From Dolomedes plantarius (taxonomy: Eukaryota > Arthropoda > Arachnida > Araneae > Dolomedidae): a stretch of DNA of 64,000 nt. The translations under genes and the position numbers were made by a program. The notes beneath the pieces were generated by a model. That model saw nothing but the letters and a program-made list of their open reading frames with translations. It made no database searches and was not told the DNA's origin. Below are positions 47,153 through 58,026 of the stretch, one piece after another. The stretch spans positions 106,031,545 to 106,095,544 of the forward strand of contig OU015495.1 of NCBI GenBank assembly GCA_907164885.2, in the 5' to 3' direction. Every line of letters starts with the position of its first letter. Position 1 is the first letter of the stretch.

Positions 47153-48010
47153 TTAGTTTTGAAAGTGGCATAAGTCCATTTTTTTCACGTATCGAGATAT
47201 TTAAAGGTTTGTATTTGAATGAATTTAAAAATATTGGCAAACATTAATCAATTCGAGTGATGTTTTTAATACTATACACCTTTTAAATTTTACTATGAAA
47301 TAATAATTATTAAAATTATTTAAAAAATAAACGATTTTTTTAGCTCCAAATGGACTTATACCACTTTCAAAAATAACGTATTATAAAAAATAAAAACAAG
47401 TGGAAATTCAAGTCCATATTTTTATATACATTAGCTTCAGTGAAATGGATATTTTAATGTAAACTCTTACTTACCAACATCACTATCAGACCAAATTGAC
47501 ATATTATCGTCTTTTTTATAGGTATGTGAACTCATTGTAACAACTGTATTAAATGTTATTTATCTAAAACTTTGATTTTTTGCTTTAATAAAAGTATTTA
47601 AATAATACTCGCGCTGCAATCTATTAGTATAAGAAACACAAACCAAACAGTAGGAATTGCGAAAGAAAACCAAACAAAATCAGTGAAATTACTTCTGACC
47701 ACTTAATCAGAACAATAATACCATTATCTTGTTAACGATGTTGTTTTTAAGACACTAGCTAAGTAATATATGCTAAAGCATAGTGTACACTGAAGTCGTA
47801 ATAATCAATAATAATTGCAATAAGCAAGTTGCTTTTATTATAATTATTAGGAATGGACTTATTCCACTTTAAAAAAAAATTTTTGCGATAACATTTTATA
47901 CCCAAAATTCTTTTGTTTAGTTTATGAAAAAAATCGTACGAAAAAAAGGTGTGTATATCTTACTAAAATCACCGTTAACTCATTTTTTTAAAGTGGACAT
48001 ACACCACTTT
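47153..48010. repeat. Dispersed inverted words TGGACTTATACCACTTT
   Basis: AAAGTGGCATAAGTCCAT near 47160 faces AATGGACTTATACCACTTT near 47347. Further versions occur near 47854 (AATGGACTTATTCCACTTT) and 47990 (GTGGACATACACCACTTT). The first two form a possible 220-bp fold-back. No gene in the stretch. Confidence 0.55.
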
Positions 48011-48020
48011 CAAATATTTT

Positions 48021-48174
48021 ATTATGGGGGTGCCATATAAGCGGACCAGCACTACCCCCTATAAAGGGACTACATAAAAAGAGGCATTTTCAGTGGCGCA
48101 ACGCCGGGATTCGATCCGAGCACCCTCAGCACCGAAAGCCAGCGCGTTGTACCACAAGGACGCCACAGGCCAGT
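48021..48174 (-). mobile_element. tRNA-derived SINE (family A), copy 2
   Basis: Same structure as at 44681: minus-strand head with ACAACGCGCTGGCTTTCGG, B box GATCGAATCCC and the GGCACCCCCATAATA tail. Confidence 0.82.
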
Positions 48175-48890
48175 GTGTAACTATATTTTTATAAAAATAT
48201 CTGTACATTATATTTTTATCGCAATTTCTGCAGTTGGGCCCCGCAATAACTAAGGCAGGCGCTTTTAAAGTGAAGTTCTATTCCGAAATTTGGAGGGGGA
48301 AATTGGGGTAAAATTATACTAGAGTTGTGTCTTTTTTGCAGTCATTTTTTGACTGATAAAGAAACTGACAAAGCAATTTCTATAAAACTTGGTGAATACG
48401 TTTATTTTGATGCAAGGAATAATGTATACTTCAAATTTAGTATTTTTAATTGCATTAATTATTTAAAATTAACATGTTTTCAATAAAAAAATGCATTTTT
48501 CAAAGTTTTGTAATTTTAATTTTAATTTAAAAAATTTAAGTTTTTAATTGCTTAAAAATGGAGTATACGTTAAATATACATTAGTTTTACAACTTTATCA
48601 ATATTTTTTGGGAATCTAGTACCAATAGTTTTGCTACAATCTTGCGCGCAATGGATGCAAGCCAAAACACAATTTTAAAATTTTCATCAAAATTAAAAGT
48701 CGAAAATTAATTAAAATACCAGTTGTAGAACATTGAAATAATTATTCTTCATAGAACATATATTAAGCTTTCAGTGGTAAAAATTTCATGTATTTATGTT
48801 TTGTAGGGAATGAGAAATAAAACTAAATGTGACATGATGCTAAATTGCACCTTCAGTAAAATAGTAAGACTCCCGAGACCCCTTAAATGA
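48175..48890. other. No gene seen; partial AAGGGG-family MITE at the right
   Basis: The right edge, complemented, reads AAGGGGTCTCGGGAGTC, and TTGCGCGCA occurs near 48646, both as in the 15.55 kb MITE. The left end was not found. Confidence 0.4.
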
Positions 48891-49343
48891 AAACAAAATT
48901 ACCGAAAAAGATCGCGTCTCCTTTGGCGAAAGAAAAAATAACAGTTGCAAAACCAAAATACTTGAAATCTGTATCTATAATAATAAATTTTTGTATGATC
49001 CAGTATTTATAAAAATAAACATGACTATAAATTTTATTATTGAGGTTTTCTGAAACTCCCTTACTTTACTTCGGGAAATAGTAAGTAATACGATGCAGGG
49101 TAAAAAGTCCCAAAATACGTTGATTACATGAAAATGGAAATCAAAACATGCGATGGTTTTCTTAAAGCCTAAATAATTAAAACCTTCATAATTTTCTTAA
49201 TGCCTAAAGAGCGATAAATACTTTCCGCGGGAAATGGTACTGGGGTGTTGATTATCCCCGACCCCTCATTTTGAAAATCGACCTCCCGGAGGCAGCAACC
49301 TTAAAACCGGTCCCAGGTCTCTTCTCTCCAGAGGTGGACTGTA

Positions 49344-50084
49344 CATTCGCTTCTACCTATTTGTGCGAGAATGGCTTTTCAAAATGAGATGCTTTAATAA
49401 GATGCTTGATGATTGCTAACAATGATCAAGACTTAACCCGGAAGAGGATGCAAGAGTAACACTCTAAAATATTTCAACTAATATTGAATAAATATTATTC
49501 GAAGTTCAGACTCAATCTTATCATTTTTTTTCTGTTTCAGTTTTATATAAAGAAATACAGTTTATATTTTTCAATGTTTTAATATGAAGCTTATAATTTT
49601 GATAGCATACACTTTTACCTAAATTAAATACAAATACTTATTAATTTTTCAATATGAAGTTTGGTTACACGAGATTCAGCAAAATAACTGTAGAAGTCTA
49701 AGCTAGACTTTTTTTTACTGTTATTAAGTAAATGCATATACCCACAATCTACAGTTCATTGATTTTAAAAATAGTTTGTAAAAATTTCCTTTTTTTAATC
49801 TATTTTTTGTTAGCATTTTTCTAATTTTTAAAAATATATTTGCGACTAGCAAAAAATGTTTATTGTGTTGATGTGTGATGCGGTAATAAAATATAATTGT
49901 AGTATTACACACATTTATTGACACACATAAGAGCAAAAAATAACATCCAGGCAACACGGACAGATACATAACAAAAGAATGAAACGTTTCAGACGTTAGG
50001 CGGCGTTGACAGATTGATCATGTGGGTATTGGCAACTTGGCGATTACCTTTCTAGCGCTAATACTTCCCTCAATACACACGTTA
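49344..50084. other. No gene seen; probable copia LTR at about 49876-50060 (minus)
   Basis: Directly downstream of the copia pseudogene on the minus strand comes a purine-rich GAGGGAAG (polypurine tract candidate), then about 180 bases ending near GTGTAATACTACA and containing CAATAAATGTG as polyadenylation signal. This would be the 3' LTR, but no second LTR exists to confirm it. The rest is AT-rich. Confidence 0.45.
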
Positions 50085-50615
50085 TTAATCATTTGATACA
50101 CAAGTATCGTCAATACCTAAAATATTTAAACAGTTGAAATGCTTTTGTTTACATAGACTTTTTGTTAATATATCGGTACCCATTTTTTCCGTAGGTACGT
50201 AACTTACGTTTACTAGTTCATCCTTTAAAGCTTGTCGGACGAAATTATGTCGTATGTCTATGTGCTTTGTCCGATTGCGATGTATAGGATTCTATGCCAA
50301 TTAAAGCGTGCCAGCATTATCTGTGAATATATTTACACTTGCCAAATCTTTTAAATCTATTACCGTCAGGATCTTACGGAGATAAATTGCCTCTTTAACA
50401 CCTTCAGTTAATGACATATATTCCGCCTCAGTTGAGGAAAAACCTACCGTTCTGTGCTTCTTTGATTCCCAAAAAATCGTACTTCCACTTAGAAGATCGA
50501 CTACACTGTTCAAGCAGGAATATACTGAAATTATTAAACTTACCCCTGCATTAAGTTTTTTGTAGGCGGTATCGACTGTTCTTAATTCCAACTCTCCAGC
50601 ATGATTGCAATGGAT
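50085..50615 (-). pseudogene. Ty1/copia polyprotein 3' end: RNase H
   Basis: The minus strand reads HCNHAGEL, then SGSTIFWESKKHRTVGFSS and STEAEYMSLTEGVKEAIYLR, the diagnostic C-terminal block of copia reverse transcriptase/RNase H, then NIFTDNAGTL. After two in-frame stops it continues as KHIDIRHNFVRQALKDELVN, VSYVPTEKMGTDILTKSLC and ends at 50085. The upstream part of Pol is gone; the copy is joined near 50.62 kb to a pogo-type pseudogene on the opposite strand. Inactive. Confidence 0.88.
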
Positions 50616-50669
50616 CAAACTGCAGTGTTTATCGGTGGGGTACCTCGCCAATTTACATTCCCGCCACGA

Positions 50670-51342
50670 AAGGTCACGTGTTATCTGTATTTTGGCAATT
50701 CGTAAGGATGAAAAGAAAGCCCCGACACTAATCATCTCTAAGGGCAAGAAAGATAAGATTGAACGTGTTTCAGATATTTATGTTCTTGAAACCGAAAAAG
50801 TCTGATGAACACAAGCAGTTATAAGGAAGTGGGTCGATTTAATGCTGCCACTCGTTTTGCGAAGTGGCCAAAGAGGTCTAGTCTGGGATTCAGCCAGCAC
50901 TCGCCGCACTAAAGACATGAAGAACTTCCTTGCAGAGGAAGAAAAAATCAAATTATGATTCCCGGGAATGACTGCCTATCTCCAGGCTATTGATACTGCA
51001 ATAAACAAGCCATTCAAGGACCATTTGAGTATGGAAATCAATGACTACATTGAAAACAGAATGGAGAGAAATCAATTGGAGAGAAATCCTAGCTTTCAAG
51101 AGATCGTGACTTTGGGGAAGAATTCATGGGATAAAATCGCTGACAGCTGTGTTGCCAATGCACTACGAGCAGGCTACATGGACAAGAAGTGCTCATATAA
51201 GGAGAGCTCTATTGTTAGACATGAGAGATTAGGGCCAATGATTCTGCAGGAAATGAAGTCGCAAGAAATTCAGGCCGGAATTCCAGGTTTGGAGATTTAT
51301 GACGATGTTCCAGAAGAAAATGATATGGTTGTACTTGATTAA
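50670..51342 (+). pseudogene. Pogo-type DDE_1 transposase, C-terminal part
   Basis: One reading frame with three stops. VICILAIRKDEKKAPTLI is followed by two adjacent TGA codons at about 50803-50808, then WVDLMLPLV and GLVWDSAST (second catalytic Asp), a further TGA near 50956, then MTAYLQAIDTAINKPFK (third Asp, equivalent to Q-P-L-D-V in other pogo proteins). A conserved C-terminus ends VPEENDMVVLD. The N-terminal CENP-B-like DNA-binding part and first Asp are absent. The family is the jerky/Tigger/pogo group. Nothing suggests a domesticated gene. Confidence 0.8.
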
Positions 51343-51789
51343 ATGCAATTTTTTTGTACATGAATATATGAATAAATGTAGATTGCTCTAAATAAAAATG
51401 TAAATTTTGTGCATGAAAAAATAAGATATCCCCTGAAAATTAACCCTAGTACATACTTTGGCCCAAAAGTTAATATAAGGCCCGGTATTATTTTCGGGGA
51501 AACACGGACCGGGTATCATATCGCATGACCTTCTTACGTCCTATTCAAATAATGTAGTCCGCGTTGTCTAATGGGAGTATCTACGTGGTTTGGTGCACGT
51601 AATGCGACCTGTATCATCATTTGCAAATACTCCACTACGCGTACTCATTAAACTATCTAATTGCAAAAGTGCAAATTTTTGTAACACTCTGCAATTTTAG
51701 TCGTATTTGTACAGACAATTGGCATTTGATCCTTTTTTTTCCTAGTCACTTTGCGGGAGATATTCGCACATTGCACTTTGCGATGTTTC
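51343..51789. other. No gene seen; possible pogo terminus near 51480-51507
   Basis: GGTATTATTTTCGGGGAAAC followed by ACGG resembles the terminus of pogo-type elements (complemented CCGTGTTTCCCCGAAAATAA). As it follows the DDE_1 pseudogene it may be its right end; the left end is missing. Confidence 0.45.
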
Positions 51790-51914
51790 CTGGTTACCTC
51801 ATTGAGGGAGTACGATTTAGGTCAGCCAATATGGATCTTCCTAGGGTGGGACATCACAGCTCCAGTCTGGTTTGAACCCGATCTCATCTAACTAACCACT
51901 ATACCATGTGGACA
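51790..51914 (-). mobile_element. tRNA-derived SINE (family C)
   Basis: The minus strand reads CACATGGTATAGTGGTTAG (A box), 17 bases later GATCGGGTTCAAACC (B box), then CCATATTGGCTGACC. The head is close to a tRNA, but the body continues past it without a CCA end or acceptor pairing, so it is a SINE and not a tRNA gene. Confidence 0.72.
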
Positions 51915-52519
51915 TTCTATAAATTCCTACGGTTGCTAAACCTTAAGGTGAAAATAATGGATGAAAATTATGGACGAAACAAACAATACCGTTAAAAATA
52001 AAATAGGATCGGATCTTACAGTGTAGCTTGTGATGCCATTAGTGTTAGATGCAATGGTTATATTTTTTTCCCAACAGAAATAAGGCAGTTGCACGCAGCA
52101 TCATATCCCATCTCGACTCGGGCAAAAGTGAAGAGCAAAATGTTTGCTGTTTTTTCGTGCAAAATGTTTTGAAAACAAATATCAGAGCTCCACGTGTAAA
52201 ATGAATGACATCCTTTTTCTGCCCTCCGATGACGTTCCATGAAACTGCCTGTTGAATAGTATGTTCACCATGGAATAAAGGAATCAAACTATTCACGCAA
52301 GCTTTGTTTTCCTCGTTTCATCCGCGTTGAAACAGTAACGAGGTTATGCACTTCAATTTTTTTTTAAAATTCTGTTACCATTAAACATAAATAGTACAAT
52401 ATATCGTTTGACATAATATCAAAATAAATATTTGGAATTTTTTTAATTCGAAGAAGCACAAGAAGTAAGTTATTTAAAGATATTATTGTTCCTCCTCCTC
52501 TCTCTGTGAATATATATAT
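51915..52519. other. No gene seen
   Basis: Frames at 52045-52296 (minus) are unrecognised; AT-rich. Confidence 0.45.
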
Positions 52520-52668
52520 AGTGGAATCTGGATCTATTGTTTTTCAAAAGACCGACTGAACTGAACGATAAGTGCGGGAACATAACAAACAATATGATCG
52601 TCGGGAATGGGTGATATAAACGACACTTACGGGAAGACGATGATTCGGAGAACGATCGATCGAGATTC

Positions 52669-52672
<4 letters not shown>
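52520..52672. mobile_element. Short pogo-like MITE (153 bp)
   Basis: AGTGGAATCTGGATC at the left pairs with GATCGAGATTCCACT at the right, between TA runs. Subterminal AACGAT words repeat on both sides. Non-coding. Confidence 0.7.
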
Positions 52673-52711
<39 letters not shown>

Positions 52712-52800
52712 GTAAAGAAATGGGTACCCCTTGGCGCGGTTTGTCGAAATTTTCAAAATTCGCCAAAATCACATTAAAAGACGACGATTATTACCGAGAA

Positions 52801-53981
52801 GTTAATGCAGGAAGATGCTGAAATCCTTACAGAAAAGGGGTTTTTAAAATAGGGTACACCTTTTGTCGTGGGAGAAAAATGCGGCAAAGTTATTGCTATA
52901 TTATCCATTTATCCATTTATGAACGTAGATCATATAACAGGTTTGTATTTAACGGATTTATCTTCAGTGGAATAGATAAGTGTTCATTACCGGCTAAAAC
53001 TAACCTTCGACTGATGATTTTTTTTAATTAGTGCTTGCTTTTATTTCATTGTTTGCATTACAATACCCTTTTCTTTAATTCCATTATAGGGAAAGAATGT
53101 CCTTTAGGACCTATTCTGAAATATTTATGCTATTTAAATTGCCTAAAGCTGACTGGATATTATGGGAACAGATGTGTCAGACGCACCTCCCTTGGCGACC
53201 AGTTGGCGCCAAGGGAGGAAAAAGTTTTTGCCGCCAACTTGTCGCCAAGGGGTTTTCCGCAGACATGTTAGGCTTAAAGTGCAAATGTAAGCAAAATATG
53301 GAACAGATGTAGTAAACGTAATAAATTGAAAAACAAACTTACTGCTTGCTTTAATAAACTCGTAGGCGCACACGGGATCTTAAAAACACATAAATACAAA
53401 AAATAAAAGCTTAAAAATAATTAGAAACTTGTCAGGTGGGGGGGAGTGGCTGCCGCCCCAACTCCCCCGCTAAAAAAAGTCATAATGCAACTAATAATAA
53501 CTCATTTAAATAAACATAAAAATGCACCTTGGTTAAATTAACCACAAATTAAACCACCCTTTAAATCAACTACAACGTTTTCAAAAACTCAAACGTAGAA
53601 ACGCATAACACAACCAACATGTAAGTCCATCAAACCACATCTAAATTAACCGTTTAAATTAACTGTTAATTTCAAATAAACAGCAAAAAAGCTCGTTTAG
53701 CCTCCCACTTTATATACCTAACAACCCCGAAAAGTACGCCTCTCTCTCAAAAATCTACATCTAATACTATCCAAAATACATGATGAATATTTCGCAACAA
53801 CATGGCCACCATATTATATCACGCAAACAAACGTACACGACTAGCCATTCAAACTGGGTTGCCACAAAATAACAAAATCTCACCAAAATCGCATGGTTAC
53901 CACGCCACACACAAAATCGCCAAACTTGGCAGAGAGGTGCGTATAAAACGTCTGTACCATATTGGGAAATATACTGTATAT
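52801..53981. other. No gene seen (left body of R5)
   Basis: Contains the GGCGCCAAGGGAGG/CCAAGGGG inverted cluster near 53180-53260, a C-run near 53440-53470 and A/C-rich sequence to 53960. Frames such as 53035-53271 are not recognisable. Confidence 0.45.
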
Positions 53982-54649
53982 TAGGTTGGAACGAAAAAAA
54001 ACTTTTTTTTGAATTTCAATATGCTCTAGTTTTCAAAAGTTGCCTTTTAACAAAATAAAGACGGAAATTAAATATTAGCGTAATTGGTGCATGTTTTCAG
54101 TTAGCGCAAGAAGGGCAAACTTTTGATTTTTATTAAATTTCAATATGCTCTAGCTTTCAAAAGTTATCTTTTAAAATTAAAATTAAGAATATAAAATCTT
54201 TTTGCTCTACTAGAATATTTTCAAGTGCCGCAAAGGGCTTCAAAATGGATATTTTTATGAAAAAGTGATTATATTTGTATTTTTTGTTAATTTCTTTTAT
54301 AGTATATTAAAACAATGTATATTTCCTGTAAAAAAAATATTCAAAATATGATATTTTGACAGAAAACTCGCATATTCTAAGTATTTCTAATTTTTAGATG
54401 CCATAACAGAACAACTGATTTTGTGGAATTTTGCGATTTTCATCATATTAATTTTACAGTAGCATATTCTTATAATACACATTGGAATGAAAGAGAAACA
54501 ATTTTTAATTGACCGAGCTTAGTTAAAATAAGAAAATCACATTTATTTAGAAAAATATTAATGTAATGTCTATAAAGGCAAAACGTTACTTTGAAAAAAA
54601 TATTCATGCTTTTCAAAAGTCCATAGTAATCACACATGGTTTCCATTAC

Positions 54650-55631
54650 TTATTTCACTGACACATTGAATTGTTTTATTGTTTCAAATTTTGGCATTAT
54701 CTTTTGAGAATGTATTTTTGTTTTTATCAATGCATCTCTTGCAGAAGTACCACGAACGGATAAGGATGACCCGGTAACTAATTTAACAATCCTTTCTACT
54801 ACTTGTTTGTGACATGGAATGTTGTTGAAGTCAATAATTTGTTTCTCGTGATCAGATTTTTTGCTTCTTTTATAAACTGTTTTAGTTTGTCATCAGAAAC
54901 ATGCCTCGTCATAGGAGGTTCTGTTACTTTAATATAATTTCATTCAATCATATCAATATAATCTTTGGCTTCAAAGTTTATACGTGGAACTAAATTCTTT
55001 CTGATGCCTCCTTCATTTTCCGCCCTTGCTTTTAGAATCCGGCGTAATCCAAGCTCTCTTACTTGACTGCGATCGTCTAATATCAAACAAAAGAGGAGAT
55101 TTACAGAAGCGGCAAAGTATGCATTTCTATGAATGACAGGGTCAATTACATTTTTAAGTGTCTGATTGAGGTAAAGTGAATAGCTTACAAGTTTCCACAA
55201 GTGCTTCGATCCACGGATACAAGATGGTTTCAGCTTTATGTTAAACTAAATTGGTGCATAAACTTTCAAAATGTAATCAGTATTCGGTTTTTTTTGCAGG
55301 AAATTCTGTTCCCACATACAAGCGAAGTATTCTGTTTGCTAATGTAAGCCATCGTGAATGACAAAATTTTCCTGGTTTTCTCATGGACAATTCAGAAGAG
55401 CACTTTCGAACAGAGATGGCATTATGCATTTCTAACAAATATTTTGGATCCACACTTAAATCATCCTTAATTTCTAGTAATGGAATGTTATTGTCAATAG
55501 GTGAAAATTCAATCACTGGAAGTTCATAACAGTTTTCTAGTTGTTTACCTATTTCTCCTCCAAATTCATTTGGACCTTTAGTTTTTCCATCTAGGAAACA
55601 AAATAGGTGACGTAGGGACAGTTCATTTAAA
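54650..55631 (-). pseudogene. Transposase of unassigned family, N-terminus lost
   Basis: The minus strand reads LSLRHLFCFLDGKTKGPNEF, a cysteine/acidic stretch, then KPGKFCHSRWLTLANRILRL, a shift, then WKLVSYSLYLNQTLKNVIDP, VIHRNAYFAASVNLLF, QVRELGLRRILKARAENEGG and RINFEAKDYIDMIE. After stops it continues with IKLVTGSS-type sequence and SVRGTSARDALIKTKIHSQK, ending KQFNVSVK at 54650. I recognise this set of motifs (K-x-x-H-S-R-W, R-E-L-x-x-R-R-I-L-K-A-R, P-C-H-x-Q-x-V-E-R) from uncharacterised proteins repeated in many invertebrate genomes, and infer a transposase from the surrounding element. Assignment to hAT or another superfamily is not proven. Confidence 0.6.
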
Positions 55632-55633
55632 TT

Positions 55634-55830
55634 ATTGACTTCAACAACATTCCATGTCACACACAAGTAGTAGAAAGATTGTTAAATTAGATACCGGGTC
55701 ATCCTTGTCCGTTCGTGGTACTTCTGCAAGAGATGCATTGATAAAAACAAAAATACATTCTCAAAAGATAATGCCAAAATTTGAAACAATAAAACAATTC
55801 AATGTGTCAGTGAAATAAGTAATGGAAACC
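55634..55830 (+). pseudogene. Inverted second copy of the transposase C-terminus
   Basis: The plus strand reads IIDFNNIPCHTQVVER, a shift, then KIVKLDTGSSLSVRGTSARD and the same last residues (QFNVSVK, stop at about 55816) as the minus-strand gene. It lies in the right arm of the fold-back element. The frame starting 55666 on the minus strand is partly the antisense of this piece and is not its real N-terminus. Confidence 0.72.
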
Positions 55831-56722
55831 ATGTGTGATTACTATGGACTTTTGAAAAGCATGAATATTTTTTTTAAAGGCAAACGAAGTAACGTTTTGC
55901 CTTTATAGACATTACATTAATATTTTTCTAAATAAGTGTGATTTTCTTATTTTAACTAAGCTCGGTCAATTAAAAATTGTTTTTCTTTCATTCCAATGTG
56001 TATTATAAGAATATGCTACTGTAAAATTAATATGATGAAAATCGCGAAATTACACAAAATCAGTTGTTCTGTTATGGCATCTAAAAATTAGAAATACTTA
56101 GAATATGCGAGTTTTCTGTCAAAATACCATATTTTGAATATTTTGTTTACAGGAAATATACATTATTTTAGTATACTATAAAAGAAATTAACAAAAAATA
56201 CAAATATAATCACTTTTTCATAAAAATATCCATTTTGAAGCCTTTTGCGGCATTTGAAAATATTTTAGTAGAGCAAAAAGATTTTATATTCTTAATTTTA
56301 ATTTTAAAAGACAACTTTTGAAAACTAGAGCATATTGAAATTCCGAAAAATAAATTTTTGATCCACCGTGATGTCAGAGTGTCTTTTAAGTGCCTCGTCC
56401 TTAAGTGCCTTTATGTGTACTATTTTTATGAAGTAAATGGTATTATATAATCAGTTTAGCAGGTCTCCTGACTAAAAAGAATATTTAAATTACATATTTT
56501 GCTACTTTTTTGTACTACAAGTGTATTCAATTTCAAAATAATTGCGAAATTTGTCAAAAATTTAATAAAAACCAAAAGTTTGCCCTTCTTGCGCTAACTG
56601 AAAACATGCACCAATTACGCTAATATATAATTTCCGTCTTTATTTTGTTAAAAGGCAACTTTTGAAAACTAGAGCATATTGAAATTTAAAAAAAAAAGTT
56701 TTTTTCGTTCCACCCTACTGTA

Positions 56723-58026
56723 CAGGGTGGCTAATAAATACTGTAACACTCCAAAAAATAAGAGTTAATTTTAATCGTTTGGAAAAACAATTTATCTATC
56801 TATTTGTGTGATTGGCAACTTTTTGTAAACGCAGACGATTTTTGTTTAAAGTAAAACATGTAGAATATTTTTAAAGATGGAAGCCAAAAGGTTAATGGTT
56901 AAACAGCTTTTTGATCGCGGATTTTCTGTAGGTAAAATATTTAAGCAATTAAAATGCCTTGGTTTTAATAGGACGTTTATATATAGGACTATAAATCGAT
57001 TATTGGATACCAATAGCTGTAAAGATCGACCAAGGTCCGGTCGTCCACGCACTGTTCGTACAAAAGAACGTATCAAAAGAATTCGTGAAAAGATACGAAG
57101 AAATCCACAACTTCTGCAAATAAAATGGCTGCAGAAGAGAACATCAGTCGCAGAACTATGCAACTTATCATAAATGAAGACCTGGGGTTTCGCCCTTATC
57201 GCAAAAGAAAAGTTCAAGGTTTGACTACTGCACAAATAATAAAAAGGTTACAAAGATGTAAGAAATTGCTGAACCGGCACGGTAGCAAAAGTGTTGAAAA
57301 AATAATTTTCTCTGATGAGAAGCTGTTTTGTACAGAACAAAGTTATAATGCTAAAAATGATGTTGTATATTCAGCAACCTTCAAGGATATACCTGAAAAT
57401 CTTCGAACTGTTAAACGCTTTCAGAACAAGAATTCTGTTATGGTTTGGGCTGCAGTGTCACACAATGGTATACTGCCTCTGAAATTCATCGATAAAGAGG
57501 TAAAAATCAATGCTGAATATTACAAACAGGAAGTATTGGCTACACGTTTATTACCACATGCTAACAGATTGTATCCCAAAAAGAATTGGATATTTCAGCA
57601 AGATTCTGCACCGTCCCTTCGATCCAAAACAACACAGGAATGGCTCCATGCCAATTGCCCGAAGTTTATCAAGCAAGAAGATTGACCACCTTCTTCACCA
57701 GATCTAAATCCTTTAGACTATTGCATTTGGGGGATTTTAGAGTCGAAAGTAAATGCTAAGCAGCACAGAAGTTTGGACTCCCTCAAAGCTTCCATACGGA
57801 GTGAATGGGACAAATTACCTCATAAAATGATTCGTGCCGCAATAGGACAGAGGCGTAAGAGATTATCTTTAGTAATCGATAAAGATGGCGGTCGATTCGA
57901 GTAAAATTATTTCATGGTAAACTTTCATGTATAATGTTCATAATATTGTTGTATTTTCCATTTTCTATTTCATCTGTGTGTAATTAAATGATTCGATATT
58001 TGTCACAGTATTTATTAGCCACCCTG
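56723..58026 (+). mobile_element. maT-type Tc1/mariner element (1304 bp)
   Basis: TA at 56721-56722 and 58027-58028; ends CAGGGTGGCTAATAAATACT and the matching inverted right end, with only a G/A difference in the first 26 bases. It sits five bases outside the fold-back element, inside that element's target-site duplication, so it arrived later. Confidence 0.92.
56877..57904 (+). pseudogene. DD37D (maT) transposase with frameshift and stop
   Basis: The ATG at 56877 gives MEAKRLMVKQLFDRGFSVGK and a helix-turn-helix, then a PRSGRPRTVRTKERIKRIR linker. A one-base shift near 57115 leads into KMAAEENISRRTMQLIINED (second helix-turn-helix), IIFSDEKLFC (first Asp), VMVWAAVSHNGILPLKFI, WIFQQDSAPS (second Asp) and a TGA at 57683-57685 replacing the usual Trp. 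The frame continues PPSSPDLNPLDYCIWG (third Asp) to a stop at 57902-57904. There are 37 residues between Asp2 and Asp3, the maT signature. About 340 residues long; only two disabling changes, so it is fairly young. Confidence 0.9.

Larger units (their letters stand above)
46452..49341. mobile_element. Possible large pogo-like element (2.89 kb)
   Basis: TA at 46450-46451 and 49342-49343; ends CAGTCCACCTCTGGAGAG and, inverted, CTCTCCAGAGGTGGACTG, identical over at least 20 bases. The CAGT...CCTC form fits pogo/Tigger termini. The body has no transposase that I can find and contains a SINE and a fragment of the AAGGGG family, so it is either a long non-autonomous element or two unrelated ends of different copies. 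Confidence 0.5.
53982..56717 (-). mobile_element. Fold-back DNA transposon with arms of about 0.9-1.1 kb
   Basis: The left arm (53982-54840) and the inverted right arm (55632-56717) start TAGG(T/G)TGGAACGAAAAAAA and match along their length, except for about 200 extra bases in the right arm (about 56341-56570). The loop is about 790 bp. Flanks: CTGTATAT on the left (53974-53981) and, once the adjacent maT element is removed, CTGTATAC on the right, an 8-bp duplication with one mismatch. TAGGG-like ends plus an 8-bp duplication fit hAT-type or P-type insertion. Each arm carries AATTTCAATATGCTCTAG twice. Both arms encode the same transposase C-terminus. Confidence 0.78.

Noticed and set aside
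51790..51914. tRNA gene
   Set aside because: A and B boxes are good, but acceptor-stem pairing and a proper 3' end are not seen, and the sequence continues as a SINE body.
53700..53960. Second LTR-like A/C-rich stretch similar in style to the LTR at 20.1-20.7 kb
   Set aside because: No alignable words longer than a few bases and no terminal pair.
55277..55666. 129-codon minus-strand frame read as a complete protein from its first Met
   Set aside because: Its first residues are the antisense of the inverted C-terminal copy in the fold-back arm; only the part from LSLRHLF is real transposase.
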